Part shown: positions 56,301 through 63,842 of the stretch, piece by piece
Layout: each line of letters begins with the position of its first letter
Position numbering within the stretch: the stretch's first letter is position 1
NCBI RefSeq assembly: GCF_023221595.1
Contig: NZ_CP096563.1
Coordinates: 3,491,501 to 3,555,500 of the forward strand
Source of the DNA: Rhodococcus qingshengii JCM 15477
Lineage (GTDB): Bacteria; Actinomycetota; Actinomycetes; Mycobacteriales; Mycobacteriaceae
Direction: 5' to 3'
DNA length: 64,000 bases
The notes under the pieces: model-generated
Database searches by the model: none
Seen by the model: the letters and a program-made list of their open reading frames with translations, nothing else
Told to the model about the DNA's origin: nothing
Program-made: the position numbers and the translations under genes

Positions 56301-56621
56301 GCATTCCCATGCCAACGCCCCTTCGATCATCGGGTCGGTATCGCCGAGGTCCCCGAGTATCGGATCCTTCCCGACCATTCCGGTGCGCTCGTGACCAGTG
56401 CCTGGCAGGACCACTACGGTGGTGGACCGTTGGGGTGGATCGATCTGCTCCTGACCGCGCAGACCATTCCGTCGTATCTCGACAACGACTGGGCTCGCGA
56501 CTGGGGTTCGATCGAGAAGTACACACCGATCGATCCGAGTGCAGTACCTGCCCAGGTCGACGAAACGACCGTTCAGCGCTCCGGGACGTGGAACCCGGGA
56601 TCGATGACCATGGATTTCTGA
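53352..56621 (+). CDS. Arabinosyltransferase, EmbC/EmbA/EmbB family
   Basis: 1089-aa integral membrane glycosyltransferase (GT53) that adds arabinofuranose from decaprenyl-phospho-arabinose to arabinogalactan or lipoarabinomannan. A first membrane segment (IVAIVASILGIVLCGSVPF) is followed by a periplasmic N-domain and then many hydrophobic segments; the catalytic loop acidic pair appears in TTTDDGYQFTMARASE, followed by SNYFRWFAVPETPFG. A long C-terminal carbohydrate-binding-like region ends WNPGSMTMDF. The GTG at 53352 is used. The gene stands alone rather than in an embCAB cluster within this window. A hairpin follows its stop. Confidence 0.93.
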   Translation: MTDSDVATTAPPALPTPQRSSGPNRARIVAIVASILGIVLCGSVPFLPIEQDTAAVNWPQAGSTTSVEAPLVSYTPLRMEASIPCASISELAATGGTLVSTAPPGAADARRYGFVATVSPESSDAPARVDVVLRDRVLLSTPVADLPSGCALTLAAEPTRTTFSATGSEPRVIEGDSRPQVVGVFSDLDSAAAGLNVSIEADSRFTSSPSVIKTLAMILGALTAVVSLFALHRLDNRDGRGTRKFLPARWWKFTVLDGVVVGTLVLWHFIGATTTDDGYQFTMARASEQSGYMSNYFRWFAVPETPFGTPYYNILGLLAHVSTASPWVRLPALLAGIITWLVISREVAPRLGAAIRGNRLALWTGALVFLAFWLPFNNGLRPEPIVALGVLLTWCSIERAVATRRLLPVAVAILIAGFTLTAGPSGLICFAALIAGIRPIMRIIIERARTTGYVAAVGPLLTAGLSILIPAFGDQSLAAVIEMQRVHSISPNQPWFDEYLRYQYLFNISVDGSLTRRFGVFVMVLCLGVCTAMMLRKGGRIPGLAAGPSRRVVGLTIGALPLLMFSPTKWTHHFGIFAGLTAVLAMMTAVAVGTKLLRSPRNRALFAAAVLFLLAVAFTGSNSYYYVSSYSVPWWDKPVSISGLGASTVLLGLTVLMLGVAAWYFFREPYTAGKEPSAKHARLLAISPLTVAAGAMVLFEVLSMAKGAVTQYPAYSVGRANVDAVLGQHCGLANDVLLETDPNASMLTPLSGSVATGLSAGGATGFDPNGVASDLRADKEATATGGANTVDTSEDTAGNSAGTGGGAGQTGVNGSSVALPFGLDPATTPVMGSYGQPSPGTLTSDWYQLPDVGENATRGDIISIAAAGRVRSVDKDGIVTYGQNVEVEYGTARGVDDAETDAVETLGKIAPLDIGPAPSWRNLRVPLDQIPVEANSIRLVVSDYDSKPDQWVAVTPPRVPKTQKLNDVVGSQAPVMLDWAVGLAFPCQRPFDHRVGIAEVPEYRILPDHSGALVTSAWQDHYGGGPLGWIDLLLTAQTIPSYLDNDWARDWGSIEKYTPIDPSAVPAQVDETTVQRSGTWNPGSMTMDF

Positions 56622-56636
56622 GCGGAATTTCTGAGC

Positions 56637-56666
56637 GGCTGGGTCACTGAGTGACACGGTCCAGCC
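56637..56666. terminator. Hairpin after the arabinosyltransferase gene
   Basis: Nested arms GGCTGG/CCAGCC and GTCAC/GTGAC around a TGA loop, 15 bp after the emb-like stop. No clear T run follows on the plus strand. A short direct repeat TTTCTGAGCGG sits across the stop codon just before it. Confidence 0.5.
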
Positions 56667-56725
56667 GCGGGCGGATCGGACGAAACGCCTGCGACTGGAC
56701 ACTTGTATGACTTAGTCTCCCAGGC

Positions 56726-58015
56726 ATGGGAGCCCTGTCACGGTCTATCGCGCCTGCGCTGATGGCACTGACGTGCCTGTTCGGGGTGCTGGCCCTTCCC
56801 GCGCACGCCTCGGCTGAGGTACCGGATGACTTCCTCTGGGGCGTTGCCACCTCCGGGTTCCAATCGGAAGGTTCGTCGCCGGACAGCAACTGGTCTCGAT
56901 ACTCCGATTCCGGACGAACCCACGACAAGATCGGTGACTCGGTCGACTTCCGTCATCGCTACGCCGAGGACATCGACCGGGCGGCCGATCTGGGATCGAA
57001 GGTTTTCCGATTCGGCGTCGAGTGGGCGCGAGTTCAGCCCGCCGCCGGGAGCTGGAACGAGACCGAATTCGCCTACTACGACGACGTGGTAGCTCACATC
57101 CGCGCGCGGGGCATGACTCCGATGATCACACTCGACCACTGGGTGTATCCGGGATGGGTTGTCGATCAAGGCGGCTGGACAAATCCGAAGACGGAAGCCG
57201 ATTGGCTGGTCAACGCAGAGAAGGTAGTCGAGCGGTACTCCGGAATCGGGGCACTCTGGATCACGATCAACGAGCCGACTGTGTACGTTCAGCGCGAATT
57301 GACCTACGGCGGAATCGCACTCACCCAGGCGCCGTCGATGTTCGACTCATTGGTCCGAGTCCACCGGGCGATCTACGACCGCATCCATGTTCTCGATCCC
57401 GGTGCCCGCGTAAGCAGTAATTTCTCCTTCATTCCCGGCGTGTCCGAGGCGATCGATTCGGTATTCACGGATCGAGTTCGCGACAAGCTCGACTTTCTCG
57501 GCATCGACTACTACTACGGTGTGGCCCTGAACAATCCGACTGCCGCGTACGCCGCACTCGACGAGTTCTACAACGTCACGCCGCAGCCCGAAGGCCTGTA
57601 CGACGCATTGATGCGGTACTCGGGCAAGTATCCGGAACTCCCCCTCTACATCGTCGAGAACGGCATGCCCACCGACAACGGAGCGCCGCGCGCCGACGGA
57701 TACACACGCGCGAATCACTTACGCGATCACATCTATTGGATGGAACGCGCCCGAGAGGACGGTGCCGACGTGATCGGCTACAACTACTGGTCCATCACCG
57801 ACAACTACGAATGGGGTTCGTACCGACCTCGATTCGGCCTCTACACGGTCGATGTTCTCGGCGATCCCACTGCGGCCCGAATCCCGACCGACGGCGTCGC
57901 CGCCTACCGCCGAATCATCCACGACAACGGCGTCGGAGCCGACTACGTGCCCGTCATGGCCCCGGCTTTCTGCTCGCTCGTCGATCCTCCCCGCAGCTGT
58001 ACGGCTACTCGATGA
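56726..58015 (+). CDS. Secreted glycoside hydrolase family 1 beta-glycosidase
   Basis: 429 aa. A signal peptide (about 1-30, ending AHASA) precedes a (beta/alpha)8 GH1 domain that begins VPDDFLWGVATSGFQSEG. The acid/base Glu173 lies in INEPT and the nucleophile Glu301 in IVENG, with HWVYPGW and YNYWSITDNYEW as substrate-binding motifs. Most bacterial GH1 enzymes are cytosolic, so the secretion signal is notable. It may act on cell-wall or environmental glycosides. It follows the arabinosyltransferase by about 100 bp on the same strand, though a hairpin lies between. Confidence 0.92.
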   Translation: MGALSRSIAPALMALTCLFGVLALPAHASAEVPDDFLWGVATSGFQSEGSSPDSNWSRYSDSGRTHDKIGDSVDFRHRYAEDIDRAADLGSKVFRFGVEWARVQPAAGSWNETEFAYYDDVVAHIRARGMTPMITLDHWVYPGWVVDQGGWTNPKTEADWLVNAEKVVERYSGIGALWITINEPTVYVQRELTYGGIALTQAPSMFDSLVRVHRAIYDRIHVLDPGARVSSNFSFIPGVSEAIDSVFTDRVRDKLDFLGIDYYYGVALNNPTAAYAALDEFYNVTPQPEGLYDALMRYSGKYPELPLYIVENGMPTDNGAPRADGYTRANHLRDHIYWMERAREDGADVIGYNYWSITDNYEWGSYRPRFGLYTVDVLGDPTAARIPTDGVAAYRRIIHDNGVGADYVPVMAPAFCSLVDPPRSCTATR

Positions 58016-58061
58016 GGGCCGTTTTCCGAATTTCCTCCACTCCTCGTCGTTAGGATGTCCC

Positions 58062-58511
58062 ATGCGAACACTGCGAAATATCGCCGGAACTGCCGCTGCC
58101 ACCGCTGTCCTGATCCTGGTTGCCGGAGGCGCTGCGACGGCAGCCCCGAACCCGGCCGATTCACCCCGCGAGGCGCAAGCACGCGCCTACATCGACGCCC
58201 TCGTCTCCCATGACGTCTCCGATGTTCATTTCGCCCCGGATGCGACCCGCGTCGAAGCCGGACTCAAGACGGGGTTCTCCGGACCACAGATGTCCGCCGA
58301 CCTCGAAAACGGCATCCAATACCGCGTTATCCAGGGCGTCCGAGACCTCGAGATGTCGGAGGCCGGGGACATCGTCTCGACCACCTACCTGCTGGACGCG
58401 GGAATCGGCGGCACTCGCCTCATGACCGTGGAGATTCGTGAAACCTTCGAAGTCCGTGACGGTCTCATCCACGACGTCGTCGCCGACATCATCCCTGTGT
58501 CTGTGTCGTGA
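58062..58511 (+). CDS. Small secreted SnoaL/NTF2-like protein
   Basis: 149 aa. The signal peptide (about 1-29) has the core TAAATAVLILVAGGAAT and an AAP cleavage region. The mature part starts REAQARAYIDALVSHDVSDV and has the pattern of a DUF8021 / SnoaL-like cone fold (VHFAPDATRVEAGLKTGFSG; IETFEV-like EIRETFEVRDGLIHDV). Function is unknown. The ATG at 58062 is preferred; the longer upstream frame lies inside the GH1 gene. Its end overlaps the convergent AraC gene by 23 bp. Confidence 0.7.
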   Translation: MRTLRNIAGTAAATAVLILVAGGAATAAPNPADSPREAQARAYIDALVSHDVSDVHFAPDATRVEAGLKTGFSGPQMSADLENGIQYRVIQGVRDLEMSEAGDIVSTTYLLDAGIGGTRLMTVEIRETFEVRDGLIHDVVADIIPVSVS

Positions 58512-59292
58512 CGCGCGCCCGATAGCTACTGGGCGGTGCACCCGAGACTCGGGTGCACATCGCCGCGAAGGCAGCCGGCGTCGAGTATCCGAGTTCAGAC
58601 GCAACGGCCGTCACACTGGCCCCGGCAGAAAGTTTCGGAAGCGCGTGAAGAATGCAGGCACGCTGCATCCACGACGACGCGCTCATCCCCGTTTCCGAGA
58701 TCAGCAAGCGGTGCAGTGTCCGTTCACTGACGTGGAGTCGGTCAGCCCACCGCGTGGGCGAGTCATGGATCGACGGGGCTGCGAGATACTGCGCGCACAA
58801 CGCCCGCAATCCCGGGTGCCGAGGCAGCGGGAGTTCCACAGGTAGGGGCGCAAGATCGCGAAGTTCGTGCAGGATCAGCTGAAATACCGCGGCGCTGCGT
58901 CCGTGTGCGGGGAAGTCGTCCTCCACATTCAGCTCGACATCCACGTCGACTGCAGCGACAAGTAACTCACGCAGGAGCGACGATACTGCGACGACTCGGC
59001 ACCTGACCGGGAACCACGGCGCTGCCGACGGTTCGATGTAGAGGCTTCGCGTGCTGACGCCGTCCATTGTCACGGCATGAGCGACACCGGCGGGAATCAT
59101 GACCGCATTGGACGGCAGAACCGTCCACTCACCGTCTTCGGTTTCGACGTTCATCGCACCGTTCACAGCGAAGAGAAACTGGGCTCGTCGATGTTCGTGG
59201 GCGGCCAGCACATGACCGGGTGGGTAGTCGGTTCCGAGTGCGAGAACACCGCGGGGTGAGTGATCGACGTCGTTGATCGAGATGTTGCGCAC
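58489..59292 (-). CDS. AraC-family regulator with N-terminal cupin domain
   Basis: 267 aa. The N-terminal cupin half shows HEHRRAQFLFAVNGAMNVET and MIPAGVAHAV. The C-terminal DNA-binding region (about 165-265) has two helix-turn-helix units: WADRLHVSERTLHRLLISET and VTAVASELGYSTPAAFAAMC followed by GAPPSSYR. The start lies 56 bp from the divergent TauE/SafE gene, which is its likely target. Confidence 0.9.
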   Translation of the reverse strand: MRNISINDVDHSPRGVLALGTDYPPGHVLAAHEHRRAQFLFAVNGAMNVETEDGEWTVLPSNAVMIPAGVAHAVTMDGVSTRSLYIEPSAAPWFPVRCRVVAVSSLLRELLVAAVDVDVELNVEDDFPAHGRSAAVFQLILHELRDLAPLPVELPLPRHPGLRALCAQYLAAPSIHDSPTRWADRLHVSERTLHRLLISETGMSASSWMQRACILHALPKLSAGASVTAVASELGYSTPAAFAAMCTRVSGAPPSSYRARVTTQTQG

Positions 59293-59348
59293 CGGAGGAA
59301 CCTACCGAGTCCGTGTCTGATTGACAATGGAACCTGGCGAACCTTCGA

Positions 59349-60188
59349 ATGTGCGCCAGCGGAGAAATCGCTACCGTTCATCAAGTGCTTCACTACGCCC
59401 TCATCCTTCTCGCTTTCGGCGCCTTGACCGGAGTCACCACCGTTCTGTTCGGATTCGGTGGCGGGTTTGTCACTGTCCCAGTCGTTTACGCTGCATCGAC
59501 GCTGAGGCCGGACGTCATCGATCCGATGCATGTCGCCGTAGCATCCTCGGCGGCCGTGATGGTGGTCAATTCACTCGGTGCCACAGTCGCATTCAGGAAG
59601 TCAGGACGGCTTCGGACGGAGTACATCAGACCTCTGATCGGCCCCGTCGCACTCGGAGCCGGGCTCGGAGCGGTTGCGGCGGGCCACGTAGACGACGGCG
59701 TCGTCCGGATTCTGTTTGTGCTCTACCTCCTGGTGACAATCCTGGACAGTCTTCTGCGACAAGGGTTTCTGACACCATCTGAACCTCGCGAACATCTTGA
59801 CCGTCACGGCGTCCGCGCTGTCGGGATAGGCATCGGTGCCGTCGCAAGTTTCCTCGGAGTCGGCGGGAGCGTCATGACGGTTCCGATGATGCGACGCGGC
59901 GGAGTTCCGATGGCCGACGCCGCCGCGAGCGCCAACCCGTTGAGCTTGCCTGTCGCCGTCGTCGCGACTGCGGTGTATGCGGTCTCATCAGGGCACAGAT
60001 CAGCCTCGGATCTGTCGGCGGGCAGAGTCGGCGCTGTCGACCTTCTGGCCGTCTGTGCACTACTCGCCGGTTCTCTACCGGCGATCGCGCTGAGCCGACG
60101 AATCGTCGGTGCCATACCGGACCGAGTCCATGCCGCCGCCTACATCGCTCTACTCGGCGTCGTCACGGCAGTGATGGTGATTGCTTAG
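59349..60188 (+). CDS. Sulfite exporter TauE/SafE family membrane protein
   Basis: 279 aa with about eight hydrophobic segments and the family's internal duplication: FGFGGGFVTVPVVY in the first half and FLGVGGSVMTVPMM in the second. These proteins export sulfite, sulfoacetate or related organosulfur anions; the substrate here is unknown. The ATG at 59349 gives 15 residues before the first segment; a GTG at 59384 is an alternative. It is divergent from the AraC regulator and its stop overlaps that of the RibD-type gene. Confidence 0.85.
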   Translation: MCASGEIATVHQVLHYALILLAFGALTGVTTVLFGFGGGFVTVPVVYAASTLRPDVIDPMHVAVASSAAVMVVNSLGATVAFRKSGRLRTEYIRPLIGPVALGAGLGAVAAGHVDDGVVRILFVLYLLVTILDSLLRQGFLTPSEPREHLDRHGVRAVGIGIGAVASFLGVGGSVMTVPMMRRGGVPMADAAASANPLSLPVAVVATAVYAVSSGHRSASDLSAGRVGAVDLLAVCALLAGSLPAIALSRRIVGAIPDRVHAAAYIALLGVVTAVMVIA

Positions 60189-60790
60189 CGAACGGCGTAT
60201 CGCAGATAGACGACGCCGCCGTCGAAGGTTTTCTCCTCGAGCAGCTGCAGATCAAGCCGGCTTTCCGGGAGAGCTCGCAATCCGCCACCGATATTGACCG
60301 GACACAGGAACAGTCTGACTTCATCGACCAAACCCGCCGCGAAAGCACTAACCGCAACCGTCGGTCCACCGATCGAGATATCTTGTACCGCTTCACTCTC
60401 GAGCAAACGGATGGAGTCTTCATCGAAGCTCGGGACAATCCTGGTACGTGCGGTCGACACCTCGTTCAGCGTCGTGGAGTACACGATCTTGTCGATTCCA
60501 CGCCAGATCTGAGCGAACTCGGCGGTCGCCGCCTCGATTCCGGCAAACTCGTCCGGAGCCGAAGGTCCTCCTGCCACCGAAGAACGCTCGAGATCCTCGG
60601 ATGCCATTGTTTCCCAGGGAATCATCGTCTCGTACATCCGGCGCCCGAGCAGGTACGTGCCGACTCCCCTCTCTAGCTCGTTGACGAACGCATGGACCTG
60701 CGCGTCGGGAACCGCCCAGTCGAAGTTTCCTTGCTCATCAGCCACATACCCGTCGATCGAGCAGATCGCCGAGTAGATCAGGCTCACCAT
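60185..60790 (-). CDS. RibD C-terminal / dihydrofolate reductase-fold protein
   Basis: 201 aa. The DHFR-like fold is visible from the first strand (IYSAICSIDGYVADEQGNFDW) through LGRRMYETMIPW, IDKIVYSTTL and the nucleotide-binding IGGPTVAVSAF, with LFLCPVNIGGGLRAL near the end. Such proteins (YwjB/YyaP-like) bind NADPH, but their substrates are mostly unknown. It overlaps the upstream nitroreductase gene by 7 bp, so the two are one transcription unit. Confidence 0.88.
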   Translation of the reverse strand: MVSLIYSAICSIDGYVADEQGNFDWAVPDAQVHAFVNELERGVGTYLLGRRMYETMIPWETMASEDLERSSVAGGPSAPDEFAGIEAATAEFAQIWRGIDKIVYSTTLNEVSTARTRIVPSFDEDSIRLLESEAVQDISIGGPTVAVSAFAAGLVDEVRLFLCPVNIGGGLRALPESRLDLQLLEEKTFDGGVVYLRYAVR

Positions 60791-61440
60791 CGGTCCACGT
60801 GCAGCACGTTGTCGACCGGTTCACGGGCGGCGGGTTTGAACGTCTCGCCGGTGAAGTACGCCGTCGGGATGAGCGCAGCCTGATGGAATCCGGCCGGAAT
60901 GCCCAGCAGCTCGGCAACTTCCGCTTCACGCTGCAAATGCAATGTCGTCCACGCCGTACCGAGCCCACGTGCCCGCGCGGCCAGCGCGTAACTCCACGCA
61001 GCCGGGAGTAGCGAACCCCACAGGCCGGCTTGGTTCCCCTCCGGCAGCGTCTTGCCCGCCTTGATACACGGAATGAGAAGGACCGGCACCTCACCCATGT
61101 GCTCACCGAGCCACGCGACGCTGGTGCCCACGCGTTGTTGAATCGGCGCGCGATCGGGATCATCGGCGAAGAGTTTTGCCGCCGAACCGTGAGAGGCAAG
61201 GTACTCGTCGGTGACTTCCTTGTAGATCTGCCCGACTGCTGCACGCAGTGCCGGATCGGTCACCACCATCCACTGCCAGCCCTGGCGATTCGAACCGGAG
61301 GGCGCTTGCAGGGCGATCTGGAGGCATTCCTTCACCAGGTCCAACGGCACGGGACGGGTCAGATCCAGACGCTTTCGAACGGTCCGCGTTGTGGTCAGCA
61401 ATTCGTCGGGTGTCAGGTCGAGTACGGGATACGACGTCAT
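60784..61440 (-). CDS. Nitroreductase family protein
   Basis: 218 aa FMN enzyme. Motifs: TRTVRKRLDLTRP near the start (FMN phosphate Arg), ALQAPSGSNRQGWQWMVV (the SGSN/Q flavin loop), GSLLPAAWSYALAARARGLGT and the C-terminal IPTAYFTGE. Probable NAD(P)H-dependent reduction of nitro compounds or quinones. It is coupled to the RibD-like gene downstream and divergent from the LysE gene. Confidence 0.88.
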   Translation of the reverse strand: MTSYPVLDLTPDELLTTTRTVRKRLDLTRPVPLDLVKECLQIALQAPSGSNRQGWQWMVVTDPALRAAVGQIYKEVTDEYLASHGSAAKLFADDPDRAPIQQRVGTSVAWLGEHMGEVPVLLIPCIKAGKTLPEGNQAGLWGSLLPAAWSYALAARARGLGTAWTTLHLQREAEVAELLGIPAGFHQAALIPTAYFTGETFKPAAREPVDNVLHVDRW

Positions 61441-61550
61441 CTCCCGATCATTGCACTGCCGCGAGCAGTGAGCAGGACTGTCCGTCTACACTTTTCTGAT
61501 CCCGTGCGTGCTCGTTGTCGGGAGTATTTCCCGATCAAAGGACTTTCGAC

Positions 61551-61955
61551 ATGAGTTGGCACGTCTGGTTGGCGTTCTTCGGAGCAAGTTGGGTGATCAG
61601 CCTGTCGCCGGGGGCCGGCGCCATTGCGTCGATGTCGTCGGGACTTGCCTACGGCTTGCGACGCGGATACTGGAACATCTTCGGGCTGCAGTTGGGATTG
61701 TTGCTGCAGATCGGAATTGTCGCGGCGGGGGTCGGTGCAATTCTCGCCAGTTCGACCGTGGCCTTTTCCTTGATCAAGTGGTTCGGTGTCGCATACCTCG
61801 TCTACCTGGGGATCAGGCAGTGGCGATCGGCGCCCACCGAGGTGGAGACCGACGAGGCAGCCGCGAGCAGCTCCGGTCCGATGATGATGCTTCGCGGATT
61901 TCTCGTGAACGCGAGCAATCCGAAGGCCGTCGTTTTCATGCCTACTCACAAATAG
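61551..61955 (+). pseudogene. LysE/RhtB-family amino acid exporter, 3' end lost
   Basis: The frame begins normally (MSWHVWLAFFGASWVISLSPG, then GLAYGLRRGYWNIFGLQLG) and reaches the family motif NASNPKAVVFM, then ends after PTHK. Intact members are about 205-210 aa and continue with three more membrane segments, so roughly 75 residues are missing. The change coincides with the start of lower-GC, phage-like sequence at about 61940. The product is unlikely to transport. Either an element inserted in the gene or the assembly joins two molecules here. Confidence 0.8.
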
Positions 61956-62031
61956 GCGCGCACGATAACGCCTCTAATGTGACGTGCGATACACCAGACA
62001 TGATCGCAAACCTGCAAGAAGGAGACGAACA

Positions 62032-62130
62032 ATGATCGGATACCTGCCTGACCTCGGCTACGGTCTGGACACGACTTGGACCAGCGTCAGTCTGTGGAAT
62101 GCGTTTGCCGCATGGTGGAATCAGTTCTAA
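62032..62130 (+). CDS. 32-aa Trp-rich small protein
   Basis: ATG at 62032 with a strong ribosome binding site (AAGAAGGAGACG, core 8-10 bp upstream) and TAA at 62128-62130. The peptide reads MIGYLPDLGYGL, then DTTWTSVSLWNAF and AAWWNQF, with four Trp residues and an amphipathic second half. I know of no family. The near-ideal leader makes expression plausible. It sits between the lysE break and the next gene. Confidence 0.5.
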   Translation: MIGYLPDLGYGLDTTWTSVSLWNAFAAWWNQF

Positions 62131-62157
62131 TGGGCCACCGCCTGGCATGATGCTTTG

Positions 62158-62673
62158 ATGGAAATTGTCTCCCTCGTAATTTCAGTGCTGGCGGTGTTTG
62201 TCGCAGTCGGCAACTTCCTATACACGCAGGCCAGGATGGATCAACGCGAGAGCGTCAAGTGGCGTCGTGAGACTCTGACAAAGGCCACCAGCGAATTTAT
62301 CGAGGCCTCCGAGACCCGCAATCAGCTCCTGATCCTGAATAGAAACGACTGGTTGAAGGACCATAACGATCAACAGATTGCACTGATTAGCAAAATGAAA
62401 ATGTGCCGAAACCAGTTCTGGGTAATCGGCGCAGAAGAACTATACAAACAAGCTGGTGTCATCATGGAGATGCATGTCTTCGGCGCAAAGGGAGCAAGCC
62501 TGCACGGTTCGAACGCAGATCCCACCAGCGCTATTGTTGACATCAAGAACCTAAACATAGAAAACTCGAAGCTCATTATTCTGACCCGGCGATACTTGAA
62601 CTCGAAGCAAATCAAGAAGTCAATCTCGAAGATGTCTCGCGATGATCGCCAGCCAGACAGGAAAAAATGCTAG
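62158..62673 (+). CDS. Unknown protein with one N-terminal membrane segment
   Basis: 171 aa from ATG 62158. A hydrophobic segment at 4-22 (VSLVISVLAVFVAVGNFLY) is followed by a charged, mostly helical cytoplasmic part with abundant Lys, Asn and Ile, unlike the host genes. No motif is recognised. In a prophage such genes at the edge can be superinfection or host-interaction proteins, which is a guess. A hairpin terminator lies just after its stop. Confidence 0.55.
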   Translation: MEIVSLVISVLAVFVAVGNFLYTQARMDQRESVKWRRETLTKATSEFIEASETRNQLLILNRNDWLKDHNDQQIALISKMKMCRNQFWVIGAEELYKQAGVIMEMHVFGAKGASLHGSNADPTSAIVDIKNLNIENSKLIILTRRYLNSKQIKKSISKMSRDDRQPDRKKC

Positions 62674-62683
62674 AAGTCACGAA

Positions 62684-62712
62684 AATGCCGTCACCTACCC
62701 AGTGACGGCATT
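62684..62712. terminator. Strong hairpin terminator between convergent phage-like genes
   Basis: Perfect 11-bp arms AATGCCGTCAC (62684-62694) and GTGACGGCATT (62702-62712) with a 7-base loop. On the minus strand the stem is followed by TTTTCG. It separates the plus-strand one-TM gene from the leftward structural-like operon. Confidence 0.8.
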
Positions 62713-62766
62713 CTCTGAAAGGAAGTAACACAGTGAGTGTGTTGCTACCAGACAATTATATCATAA

Positions 62767-63153
62767 CTACCCTATAACTAGCTCGCCGTATAGCTCATGA
62801 CATACAGCGTTACCTAAGATATCTATCTGAGTGTTCACGTTCACGATATTGAACACCAGACCAGGAAAGTACTGACCGTCATACCGAGCGCTACGCATGT
62901 TACCCATACGGCTGTTCAATGGGATCAGCTCTGGAAGCTCTACCTTTACCGGCATAGTCTTCCAGTAGTTGGCACCGAACACTTCCAGCGCATTGTCTGG
63001 TTTCAGGCTTGTCACGTTGCATCGGTACGTACGCGGATTCTCGTAATCCCATCTTTCGATCGATTCCCCCGTTTCCCAATCCACTTCATAGACTTTCACG
63101 TACACATCTACGTAGCTGGGATACGACTTCGGTATCAGACTCACCAGCGCCAC
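62767..63153 (-). CDS. Phage head-closure-like protein (tentative)
   Basis: 128 aa, mostly beta-strand by eye (VDVYVKVYEVDWETGESIER, YRCNVTSLKPDNALEVFG, MPVKVELPELIPLNSRMG). Size, position after a connector-like gene and the 13-bp overlap with it fit a head-closure or stopper protein of a tailed phage. No diagnostic motif is seen, so the role is inferred from order only. The next 100 bases hold a terminator rather than tail genes. Confidence 0.4.
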   Translation of the reverse strand: MALVSLIPKSYPSYVDVYVKVYEVDWETGESIERWDYENPRTYRCNVTSLKPDNALEVFGANYWKTMPVKVELPELIPLNSRMGNMRSARYDGQYFPGLVFNIVNVNTQIDILGNAVCHELYGELVIG

Positions 63154-63524
63154 CAGCTTGGCATACGCTTCGCCTTGAACGTGAAGCCCTTCGTACCGAA
63201 CGATCGGCTACGGTTCCAGCTCAGCTGCTTGACAGCATGAATCACCAGTGGACTGACCGCAAACAGCTGATCACCGAACTCGACCATGCTGCGATCCTGT
63301 TCGACACGCTTCACGTTGGCCTGTCCGAACACCTGCGTATTGCTGGACATATATGCGGCCTGCCAACAGACGGCATACTCCAACCATGCTCGATCAGTCA
63401 GGTTGGTGACCACACTCTCCGGTCTACCGCTCACGACTTCTACGATTGCCTGAGCCTGTCTGATCAGACTATCGTCAACATTCACATCAGTTAGCTCCTT
63501 CACTTTGATTACAGTGGCATACAT
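63141..63524 (-). CDS. Phage head-tail connector-like protein
   Basis: 127 aa. The N-terminal helical part (KVKELTDVNVDDSLIRQAQ, IVEVVSGRP, LTDRAWLEYAVCWQAAYM) resembles gp6/gp15-type adaptor proteins, in which two helices pack against the portal. The C-terminal part is basic and Trp-rich (MPSWWRW). It begins directly after the previous stop (TAAATG) and overlaps the next gene, as in a structural operon. Confidence 0.5.
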   Translation of the reverse strand: MYATVIKVKELTDVNVDDSLIRQAQAIVEVVSGRPESVVTNLTDRAWLEYAVCWQAAYMSSNTQVFGQANVKRVEQDRSMVEFGDQLFAVSPLVIHAVKQLSWNRSRSFGTKGFTFKAKRMPSWWRW

Positions 63525-63842
63525 TTACATCCATCCTTTCTCTACTTCAATTGTCATACGTTCGGCATAGTCGGCACGATCATCGGCATGCAGCAACAGT
63601 TGAAGCTGATACTTACCTACCTCGGTAAAGATCGTTTCTCCCTCGAACACGAACTTGATCTTGCCGTTTGCTGCATCAGTGATCGTGGCTACTCCCCCGG
63701 TTAGTCCTTCTCCTTCGGGATCGATGAACACGACTGATGCGCCGCTGTATGCGCTCAAGTTTCTTGGCTTGTCTTGCTCGTCACAGACAGTGAACTCGAT
63801 AGGCTCTACTGGCTTCTGACGCAAATAGTAAATATGATTCAT
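63525..63842 (-). CDS. Phage Ig-like / BppU N-terminal-type protein
   Basis: 105 aa. The pattern PIEFTVCDEQDKPRNLSAY, SVVFIDPEGEG, DAANGKIKFVFEGE and FTEVGKYQLQLLLHAD follows the BppU_N / phage Ig-like fold (polarised strands with a D-G-K turn and a GxY strand) found in baseplate or head adaptor proteins. Its ATG overlaps the stop of the preceding gene (ATGA, 63839-63842). Confidence 0.5.
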   Translation of the reverse strand: MNHIYYLRQKPVEPIEFTVCDEQDKPRNLSAYSGASVVFIDPEGEGLTGGVATITDAANGKIKFVFEGETIFTEVGKYQLQLLLHADDRADYAERMTIEVEKGWM

